The translations under genes were made by a program, and so were the position numbers. A stretch of DNA of 64,000 nt from Hofstenia miamia (lineage: Eukaryota > Xenacoelomorpha > Acoela > Hofsteniidae): assembly GCA_900660155.1 (NCBI GenBank), contig CABFPE010000141.1:742186-806185 (forward strand), written 5' to 3'. Below, one piece after another: positions 14,601 through 26,600 of this stretch. The notes below the pieces were generated by a model. The model searched no databases and was not told the origin of the DNA. It saw only the letters and a program-made list of their open reading frames with translations. How positions within the stretch are numbered: the first letter of the stretch is position 1; each line of letters starts with the position of its first letter.

Positions 14601-17600
14601 GACAGGCAAAGTAAAAATTAGTGTCTCTTAAACTTCTACTTTTGCTATCTAAATTAATGACTTATTATAGACATTTTCTCGGCCTTGCTAATTGGAACAT
14701 ATTTTGTTTCCCATTCCCATCCCATTCTCATGAAATTTCACTTGAGATCCGAAAATTTCCCACGAAATTTCCATGGGTCTTTTCTTTTATAGATAAAAGA
14801 AAACAACACAAAACGGCCACTTTATATAGCAAAGCAAATCACCTTATGGTTACGTATCAGAATAAATAGACCGTGTTGCACACAATAATAGATTTCGACT
14901 GCAACCGAAGAAACGGAGAAATTGAGTACCATTCCTCCAAACTAATATGGGGTCCGAATGATCTCGCTTCTGAGGTTCCCACTTTTCTCATTCGCAAATG
15001 ACAGATGTGACTTCTTCAATACCGTTTTTATCCTTGAAGAACATTGAATGAAAACGAATTGCTTTACTTTGTATTAATACTCTCGAGACGGTTGAAGATG
15101 TTTGATTTGACGAATGGGAAAGAATTGGTTGTAATTCGTCAGCATATTTAATAAAGTTTCTTGAGTAGTTGCCGCAAACGTTTTCCATGACGTTTGTCAA
15201 CTAGCGTATTGCGGGGAGCCCTTGAATATGGTCGGAACAATGTTTTCCCAAAAATCCGTGACATATATTTTTGAAAGCCTGCCAGCCATTAAGCTCTTCA
15301 TCTGTCATCAATATAAGAAACGCTGCATCGTCAATCAGTTCCTTTATTTGAGATCCAACGAATATTCCCTCTTTAATTTTCGCTAAACTTAATTTTGGGA
15401 ATTTTAAGCAAAGATATTTAAAAGTTTCTCCATCTTTATTTAAAGCTTTGACAAATTGGTTAAACAAACCCAGTTTGATATGTAACGGTGGAAGTATGAT
15501 TTTATCTTTCGGCACAAGCGCAGCATTAATCACTTTACTAGACCTAGGAATCTCGTGAACGCGTTTGGGCCAGTGTTGTTTGGAATAATGATTTGCATGG
15601 TCGCGACTATTCGACAAATATAGAAAGCACATATATTTTTTTAATCCTGTCTGTTTGAAGACCTCTCACTATAGCAACGTCCTTCAGATCTGCACAAATT
15701 AGCCACTGATGTTCCTCATAACAAATTCTGAGCCAAATTATCCCTAAATTGTCATAAGTTTCTCTTAATTTGGTCGAATGCGTTACAGGCACAGACGGAT
15801 ATTTATTTCCATTGTGAAGCTTTGTGACTCCTTTGATGCTGAATTTTGATGCATCAATAAACGAACCGCCACTTATTAAAAATGTGATCAATCCCAAGAT
15901 CGTGGAACAAACCTGTTGTTAGTACAATAACACAGAACATCAGAGATTGCACAATAATGTGATAAAGCAGCAGTTCGTTTGCAGTAGACACAAATGTTGG
16001 TGTTATCATTAAGCAGATTCCAATCTTTTAAACGCGATCCAAATAACTCACTTTGGCCTTTCGTGAGAGCCAGATCACAAACTAGATCATTTGAATCACT
16101 TTGAGTTAAAAAGTGGGGTTGTTGCTCTTCAAAATTACTTGAAGTATATCGTCATCATCTGTCATTTCATCAGAAGAATATTCATTAGATAAACCTGGAC
16201 AAAAAAGTGGAATTGGGATTGCGTCAGAGTGTGAAACAGGCCTTATACCGATAGTATATTTGGATAATTAATTGACTTTTTAGTACGTCTACTATGACCT
16301 TGAACGTTTGCCATGCAAAAATAGAAATCGTTGACATGATCCATTTGTTCTTGCCATACTGTTGGTATACCAAAATTAAATGGTCTTCCGGTTCGTTGCC
16401 AATTTGAAAAACTTTTAACACATGATGAATAGCAGATGTTAGGCGACCATGATTTATCTTGATCTCCAAGTTTAGTACCAAAGTAGGCATGATAAAGCTG
16501 TTTTGTATTTGATGTTATTGCCCACCTGTGGTTTTTGAGCGTATATTCACCGCATATATAGCAAAACATATTGGCATCGTTAGAGCATGAACGAGATGAC
16601 ATGTATATTAAACTAAAAGTAGAAAGCGAACGTTAATTGGCTATCAAATTGCTTAAAATAAACAGGTCAAATTATTAGAACATGTAAACAACAGGTAGCA
16701 TGATCTAATTAGATAAATTTTTGTCAAATACTAGCCGAAATATTGGTGGTATCACTATATTTTGCTGAAAATCGAAACGTCGATTTTGAAAATCTAGACG
16801 TGATGGGATAAAATGAATGCTATTTTCTAAAATAGTAAGAAAATTTTGTTTTTCAATGTAATTTTAAAAAGAAGTTTGAATCGCCCAATTCTAAGTTTTC
16901 TAGAACCCGCCTGAATTGTCAGCATTTATGTTTGACAAAGAAGTTGGGAAATAGTAATAAATTGAATTTTAAACATCTTCAAATTTTAAATTACATACAA
17001 ATGATTTGTTATGTAAATATAACGTAATAAATCATACACCTCGCTTGTTCTCCTCACCGTATTTAAAAATTATTAAATGTTTTTGAAGTATGAATTTTTT
17101 AGGAAATTGAAGGCCTTAATTTTGAAACCAATTTTGTGGATGTTTCGCTTTGATTGATATTTTTAAAACAAATATTTGATATTTTCCGTTAGATAGTCGT
17201 TCGGCATTTTGCAATTTGTTTGCTATTTGCGAATTTAAATGGTGAAGATGTTTCTCTTTGTTGATGCTTCCAAAGCTGTTCTTAATTAGTTTCTTGTATT
17301 GATCGCAAACGAGGCTTAACTTTGTTGTCATTGATAAACGAAAATGTGGTTTTTCCTTGCATGCGACACTTTATTTTGTACTATTAACTTTTATTCGTTT
17401 CCAATGATGCACGAAATTTAGGACAAAGACTTGAAGTTTTAATATACTTGTTTCTTCGCAAATGTAATATTTTCGAAATAAGTTTACTAAAACTTCGTAA
17501 TTATAATATGCTTCAACCTCAATTGTTGTCTACAACAAAGCACATTTAAATGTGCACACTCTTAAGATTTTGGTTTATTTATAACAATCGAACTATTATA

Positions 17601-20600
17601 TTTGGTCAAACTTAATCCCAGCCTCAAAAGTCTGCTTAAATTTCTGCATATTAATCTAGACACGTTTATAGTTGTCATTGTAAATGCGGGATGGATATGG
17701 CTTCAGTTATAACGTGCGATTATGGAGGCCGATTGAAACTATAAAATCGAGTAAGTACACAATGATTTCATTAGCACTAACATTATTTACATAAAGATAT
17801 GGGTGTTGTTTTGGGGTGGGGTTGTTTGTACGGATTTGGGTTGAGCTGAAATCTACCAACAGCAAACCTTTTCTATATTACAAGATAAAACATTAATTTT
17901 TTCTATCGACTTTTAGTTGATTAAATTTAATAAAAGAATCCGTTTTCATATTAATGCTTTCCAAAATTAAATACATTCTTTTATTAAGTTTTATTCATCA
18001 ATGAATTTTTTGCTTCCTTTAGTTGAGTTTTTCTGAAGCAATATTGCCTCATCGAAATTAATTTCAGATAAATAATATTTTCAGTTTTCAACCTCAAAAT
18101 TGCCCAAAATAATTGGAAACATTTTCGCAGGAGTAAATTTACTATTACCTTTATTTCTTAATTTTTGATTAAATTCAGTTTTATTTATATTCTAGTGAAA
18201 AAAATTTCGAAAATGTGTTTATGCATTAGCTTTTTGTGGAGAAATTTATGAAAAAGAATTCTAATTTTAAATGTTGATATGTCTAATCTAAACCTGTTAC
18301 CGTTCAATTTAAAAACTAAGGCACTCAAATTTAAAATTACTGGATTCAATTTCAAACATAGCGCAATCAATTTAAAATATAAGCTATTCAAATTAAAATT
18401 TGCTGAGTCCATTTTAAGGCTTACATTAGAGCATAAAATTATATTTTTGCAGAATGAGAATAATTTAAATATGTTTTGAAAAAGGCTTGAAGGAAAGTCA
18501 ATTTGAGGTCAGTGTTGCAGACAGCGCTGGAACCGTAACGTGCCGTGACTGACTGTGCCCATTTTTAAAGAAATTTTGGTGCCCGTGCCCTGCGCGTGCC
18601 CATATTAAAATAGTTATAAAATATATTTGGTTATTTGCATATTCATATCATCGAAGGTTTTATTTCTGGAACAATTTGCCGCCAAAAGCATTTCATTTAT
18701 ACAAGTTTAATCTTTTACATTCAACGAAAAATTTATAGATTTTCGTGCTGTGGTGGTTTTTTAATTTTCATGCCGTGTCGTGCTCGTTCCGAAAAATCAA
18801 GGCATTTTTCCAACACTAGTTGCAGAACAAGGACAACAATGCCAACAATTTCTAAGGTCCAAAATGTACAATGCACCTTTATCACAGATTGGAATTTTTG
18901 GTCCTCTGTCAAATCAAAAACCAAGGAGCTCAATGCAATTAAGCAAGCTCAAACATTAGAATATCCACAAACTAGTATGACTCTTATGCGTTACAGGCTA
19001 AATCAAATTAAAGGTATTTTTGAATATGCAATCAGGTATGTGCTGGCCCTATTCATGTGAATCGTACTTACACCATGTACAGAGGCAATACGAAGGGTTA
19101 CGTTTGAAGATGATTTACTGTACGAAGAATAAAGTAAACATTGTATTTGCTTACGTTTGTTTGAGTAACGCCCATAGATCCAAATATTTGTAATGACAAC
19201 GCACTTGCGAATCATGATTTTCTTTGCAAAAAGCCCAGAAAACCATTTTTGTCATTTCTGATACAAGATTCTTGCTTCACCGAGGAATGAGCTCCCCTCT
19301 TTCCCTAATGGGAATTTTTCCATTTCTTTCTCCTCTTTTCTTAAGTCTCCTAGTTTGCTGTTTTATGTTATTAGTACATAATGCAGAATTTATTATTGCA
19401 AATTTGTGCTTTAATTTCATTAAATATTTCTTAAAAAATGACAAAACTATACATGTATTAGGGATGGCTTAATAAATGATCTATTTCTTGTGTAACGAAT
19501 TATCTGTGAGATATATGTCTCATCAATGAAATATTTTGGAAATTATATCACAAAAGATTCATATCTTTGAGATGGATTTACCCATGCGTTTGTATATCTT
19601 GGTAATAGAGTCATTTCACAAAATTTTAGTTTTTAAATTTTTCAAAATTTACAATTATAAGGTATAAAAAGTCACTTAAAAAGTGTACTGGCTCTAATAC
19701 TTTATATTTTTTTGCATAAAAGAAACTTTAATTTCCATCCTATTCCTGTCTTTCATTGGTTTTGACGAATGTTGAAATGTAGTTTTGAAATGCATGAGGG
19801 TAATGGAATGAATTTTTTTGCAAAATATAAAATTTTAAAGCAAGTACATAGCAAACAATATGTAGAAGGGATATGCAAATTTATTATTAATATTAGTAAG
19901 TTTCCATATGAATTATAAAATAATTCTAATATACTACTATTAATATGCTAATAGTGGTTCAACCACGCGGCGTTTGTTTGTTTACAAAGCAATTATAAGA
20001 TTTGGCAATGTTTATTCTATCAACACTGCGCGTTTCCCTCAAATCTTTTCACGTAGTTACTTTGTTTCAAAGCTTTCTTAAGTAGCGTTCAGAGTTACAA
20101 CTTTGTTCACAACTTTTTCGAATTTAATTAAGTTGTCAGCAAAAGTTGTGTAAACGCAAAGAAACCTTGTTAACAAAGTTTTCAGAGTTAAATGGATTCT
20201 ACTATGCTGACAACTTTTGGCGAGATAATGAGGTTGACAACAAAGTTTCAAGTGTGAACGCGAAAAAAACTTTGTTGTGAACTTTTCAAAACAAATTCTG
20301 AGTGTTATCATTAGGGCGATTTTTTTGACCTAAAAATCTGAAATTTTGACCCAACAACGTAATTTTTTACCCAAAAATTGACCTAAATATTTTTAAGCTT
20401 TTGTACAATTCATGTATTCTATACTAAACATAATCAACTAGGTAGTAAGAAGCACCAATACAGAACTGCCCATTATTTTATTGTCTTGAGCATACTTTTT
20501 AACATTGAGAAGAACCTTTCCATGGAAACAGGAGAACACTTGCCTATTTTCAGCAATCCATATTCTATAAAATTTAATGAACCGATTATTCATTAAGTCA

Positions 20601-23600
20601 TGTAATCTATGGTTTTCAATTTTCGCAAAGCATCCAAAATTATGGTTGATTCAAACTCAAAAATTTTATAAGTTCAATTCAATTCATAGTAATTTGTGAC
20701 TTGCACTAATTTTTGCATTATTGCCCCATTGAGAGCAGTGCTTGCTCGCTCAACAATGACATCCTTCGTAATATAATTTTCATAAACATTGGCAAAATAT
20801 TTAAATAGTAATAAATGTTTGCTCTAAATTATCTCTATTTTCCCATGTTTTTGTAACCAACAAATTTCTATTTTTAAAAGCTAAACGAATTGGAGATGTC
20901 GTTATAGGTTTATAAGTATAAATTTTCTCAGATACTCTGCTATTAAAAATGTTGTTTAGTCGTGTATTACATGGTTCTAAATGGTTCTAAATCATTCATA
21001 CGTTGTTTCTCTTCCAAAAAAATTTGACCTCAAAGAAAATTTCAAAATTTTTTACCTAATTCCAAATGTTGTAAATTTTGACTTTATTTTGACCTTAAAA
21101 TTTTTGAAATATGTATGCGTATGCATTAAAACAATAAATTTCTAACTATTTAAACAAAATTGACCTTTATCTCAACTTTGACTTGTTCGCCTTAGTTATC
21201 ATAAAGGAAAGAATTTTTAAATAAGCAGCTTATGCCGTAAATTTCTTACTTCCTGTGCAAATGCAGGAATTACTTTAATTGCTAACTATTGTGCGCGACC
21301 CGTTTAGCGCATTATTCACTCTCAATAATTTATTTGCTTAATTCATTAATAAGCATCAGACTTGTCAATGAGCCGACATTTCTCAGCTCGGCTCACCTTG
21401 TTTAAATTTTGATTAAGCTCGGCTCGGCTCGGCTCGCCACATAAAATCTTTCAATGAGACTCATTTCAGCTCGATATTTTTTTTAAAAATATTGCGCTCT
21501 CGGAATTTTTTACATAGCTCTTCCTATTTTTTAACAAATATTGCTAAAATAAGATTACAAGAAAGGCATATTGAATGAAAAAATAAGAAAAATCTTTATA
21601 ATCAAATTATCAAGCAGTACTATAAATTTGCTTTGCTTAAAAAAGGCTCGGTTTGGGCTCGTTGTATATCCAATACTCTGCTCAAGCTCGGCTCGTTGAC
21701 AAGTCTGATAAGCATGTAGTCGATCGATNCTAACTACAGAAATGATCATGCAGCAGAAGAAGGCAAACATGTGATACATCAACCTGAAGATTGAGGAAGC
21801 AAATGTTAACATGAAATCCTAAGCAATGATGATGAAATTTACAAATGATTATCCATGATGCCCCTTTGTAAAAATATTAAAAATGAGAGAAAGATTAAGA
21901 GAAACAAAAAGAATGAAATTGAAAATATCATCAAAATAATACCAAAGACAGCAAAGGACATCCACAAAAAGAGCTCCTGTTAAGTTTGTCAGCCATCAAA
22001 ATAGCACCAAGTATACAACAAACCATAGATAGGGTGAACATTGAGAAATGAAAAACTCATGTGNTCGTTGACAAGTCTGATAAGCATGTAGTCGATCGAT
22101 AAAGAAACGCAATTGATACACTTTACATCAGGTCTGTCAGTCGGTGAAATAACATCTCGCAGATAGGTTTGTGTCTGCACAATTAGCGGCCAATTATATT
22201 TAAAAAAATCCGAAGCCACTTGCTAACATTCTGAAAACACTAGAAACGCGACAATATTTCAAAGTGATCTCTAACCATTTTTTGTTGCTTCATTATTCAT
22301 TAGCGGAAATATTAGCACACGATACATATACTTGTAATTATGTTGATAATCTTATTGAATTTGCTATTTTTAGAAATTTTGTTTTAATGCCATAGTTTTT
22401 ACATTTGAAACATTAGATGTAAATATACTCTCAAGGAGTACTCGCTGTTCTAGTGTTTAATTTGCCGAATCTTAGATCAGAATTAATTTTTTAGGGCACT
22501 TAGTGTTTATTAAATTTAAAGTTATGTCTGTTTATAATATTTTAATCCTGAACTCCCCGAAAACAAACATTTGCTCATTACAACAACCACTTGTGTCGAC
22601 AGACTGCAGACTCAAATCCATGGAGTACCAAATAAACTCCACGTTATCAACTATTAGAGTTGCATATTATTTGTTTTTGTTAAATAAACCAAATCATTTT
22701 GATCGGCCCTAATTTCGAATTACTAAAATATATTAGTTTTGAAAATTTTAATTAAATCTAGAGCAAAGTTGTTAACAAAGTTGTAGGTCTGAACTCTACT
22801 TTAAAAGGCTTTGCTTTGTTTACATAATTCAAAATGAATATGGTTTCATTGAGTCCGCTCTATCATGATGAAGAACATAGTATAATGTTAGGCTTATGGT
22901 TTGGGATGAGATTAGGGTTAGGGTACAATTTAGCTTAAAGTTAGTGTTGAGTTAGTGATATGGCTCGGGTAGGGTTAAGGTTATTTTTATTATATTGATA
23001 AATTCGCTTATTTGCAAAAACTTGAGTGGGGAAGTGGTGGGGAGATAACGCAAAAGTACCAAAATTGTTTTCACCTGCAAACTACGCCGTTTATTAAAAT
23101 GCATTGAAGTTACTTACACTGGACAATTAATTATTTGTTCCGCACGTTTACTTGAGAAAATGTGAAGAAGGCATTGCAATTTAGGGTTGTATTTTATGAT
23201 CTTAAAGTATACATTTTCAAGATTACTAAATCAATTCAAGTCAATTGAAATCAATTGATAGAATTTATATCAAATCAAATCAAATCAATTGATTTGATAC
23301 CAACATGATGATCTCAATTCAAATCAATATCAATGGGAACCCTGCTTTTTATACCTTATAATTGTAAATTTAAAAAATTAGAAAATTAAAATTCTATAAA
23401 ATTACTCCATTTTGGTATTATTTCAGCGAAAATAGGTATGTTATTTCTTATTAAAACCAATCGCGTTAATAGGAGGAACCATTAGACTTTACTATCATGG
23501 TGTTACCAATTGGAACATAGTATAAAAATATTTCTTATAAACTAGAAAATGTGTCTTAATGAAAAGATGCTTTGTTCGATTGGGGATTTTAATCCTTTAG

Positions 23601-26600
23601 TGTTATTTTTTTTTGTAAATACTAGATTATTCTAAAACAACATTAATGTAAACCTGATCGTCTTTTTCACCGAAATTCATAACTTGAAAACAGCTGATAA
23701 TTTGAATTGCACAAGTAAGCAAAATAGCGTTATTCAAAATTTTCTTAAATTTTCATTTCTAACTATTAAACAAGTTGCCATTTAACCTTATGAATTAAAG
23801 GGTTTACATTGAATGCACAAGTTGGCCTTGGATGTCACTCAATGCATTTTAGTTTCAAACTTGTGACTTGAAATCGTTTTATTTTATTGAGATTTTTAGA
23901 TGAAGGAGACGACATATTTTCGTCGAGGAAGCACTGCTTCTGACTTTTCTCTCCATCAGGAAGGTTTTGGAAAAAATGCTACATTCAGAGGGTTTAACAT
24001 AGGATTAGTTGCTGTTCAAAATCCCCCGCTTGAAGAAGTTAACAAAAAGACTTTATATGAACTGAAAAAAATACGAAATCTTCATCACGAATATGTTGTA
24101 CGTATAGTAGACTGTATTTAGTTAACTTATATCGGATATTCTCAATTATTTAAAATCGATTTAATGTTGTTTAAAAGTTTTGAATATCCTTTTTATAACA
24201 TTTAGTTCCTTAATTCCGATGTTTATTAAAGAATAGAATCAGCCGCTTTCCTTTTCGCCTAGCAGGGTTCAGCACTCCTCAATACAGAACAATTCTAAAG
24301 TTTTTCAGTCCTTATGCCTAATAATTGAATTTTGACCTATGGAATAGAAGCAAAAGAATGCAAAAAAAATAACACAATAATTTATGAATTTCTAATATTC
24401 TCTTGCGCACAACTTTACTCTCATTCTAATAATGAGCGTGAAAATATCCAACTATTTCCCATTGTAGTCAACGTGCCTATCATGTAAATTTTATTTGAAA
24501 GATGTAAGTCATACTTTGAAAGGACCATGCCTGTCGCCTAGAGATATTTTAATATTTAAAGAAACAAGAATTTTTAATTTCAATTAATCTACTAAGCCTG
24601 ATGTAAAATAAAACTGGTTTTTTTTACAACGCCGCTATTCTCAGGCATGCGTATCTTTTTCGAAGTGTGCATCATAAAGTTCATAAAATGTAATGTCTTT
24701 TACTTATTAAGCTTATTCAAATCTGAATTTTCGATATAAGTTCACTTTGAACCATGTGAAGTAGTTTTTACTGCCATGGTAGCTTTTCATTTTTACAGTA
24801 GAAGTCGCTTAAAAACACTCCGATTTATAACAAGCTCCTTTTGATAACACGAACGCAATGCCGGTCGTCAACAAATAGTAATTTAGTACGCTTATTGACA
24901 ACTGGTTTAGAAACAATCTCCGTTTATTAACAACCAATAACAGGTCAATTAATTCTCTTCAAAATCGGTTAATAGTAACTTTCGTAGTAATAATAAATTC
25001 CTGTCTCTTTGATCGTCAAAAAGTAGTGCATCAATGCCTCTTGTGCACCAATTTGGGTTAGATTATAACGACTTATATCTAATATTGAAGATCCGATACA
25101 AAATAGTGCATTATATATTTGGATGACTTTCTGATATAATATTTATTTGGAATCTGTCTAAAAATACTATATTTGGATGATTTTATATTATACATTATAA
25201 CATTCTTACTTTCCTTTCTCTTCTCTTTGATATATTATAGCTAGATAAAGATAGATAAAGATGAAGACGAGGAGGTTGTCGAATTTCATGCACATGTTAC
25301 TAATAGGGGGGCGATGCTTGCCATAAACCAATTGAAAGATTTTTTTGGTGCAAATGGTGGTAGCCACGAGCTGAACTTTCTCGGTGAATTGGAAAATGGA
25401 GCTCAGAAATTGTCAATTACAGAATTTCTTACTTTATAAAAAGCTAATATTTATGTTGAACATGTAAAATACAGCTTTTTAACAAACTTCGGTTTAATAA
25501 CAACTTTTGCTCAATTTCCATTGAGTTGTTATTAAGCGACTTCCACTTTACATCGTTATCTTTGAGTGATGTCACTTATAGACAAATCCCGACAACAGTA
25601 TCGCCATCTTTATTTTTATTTAGAATTTATTTTGACATTTTTATATTGACAAACGTAGACATCCATTCATGAATTGTTCACGCTTTGGATTTTTTTTGCA
25701 CTTCGATTGGCAATTTTAGAGATACATCTATTCTTAATTAGGATTTTCCCATCAAATTGTCTTGTTTCACATCCTTTAGTCATTTCTAATCTGTTGTTAA
25801 TTAATTCGAGCAGGATAGAATTTTAGAGAGAGAAAGTGAGAGATACAAAGAGAGAAAAGGGAGAGATTCGGTATGTCGAATCATTACTTCTTACATTTTT
25901 TGTAACATGACATTTTCTTTTCACTATTCTACTTTAAACAATTTGCGTTACTAATTATACAAAAAATCGATTCATTTACGCATCTCTTCTCAAATTTCAT
26001 TTAGTTTTACACATTTTTTCGATAAAGTGGTGCCAATATAATTCCATTAAGATAATGAGGTTTTTTCGAAAGACAGTTTTTAATTGTTCTTTTATTGTAT
26101 TTTCAATAGTCCTTTTTTAGAAAATGCTTATTATGAGACTTTATGTTCGGACTTTAATTTGTATATACTGGTCAGGGTCACTAGATTTAGAAAATGCAAA
26201 TGCTGAAACAAATTTTACTTGTAGTATTTCACGTGATTCAGAAGTATTCGATAGAACACATTTATAAAAAATGGACGGATTCAGTGCGAGCTTGCATTGA
26301 ACTAAAGTTATATAAGATTTACTAAGATTCAGTGCGAGCTTGCATTGAACTAAAGTTATATAAGATTTACTAAATAATTTTTAACTGCTATAATAAATGC
26401 AAGTGACAAAATTGAGGTACCCTTATATATCAACCTCCGTTTTTTAAACGCAGGCTTTTCAGTCAAGTATTTCTGACAGCATTTTTCAATTAGAATACCC
26501 ATGTTCAATGTCGCGTGAAAGCTTAGGGCAATTATGTTACCAATATTAATTTTTTGTTTAAGCGGTGCACCATTTAGTATTTTGATATAGTTCTTTCAAA

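Noticed and set aside
18635-19060. 141-codon plus-strand open frame as a gene
   Set aside because: It starts inside a hAT element and crosses its right terminus into unrelated flank.
22913-22925. Interstitial telomeric repeat (TTAGGG)
   Set aside because: Only two adjacent hexamers in a loosely G-rich patch; too short to claim.
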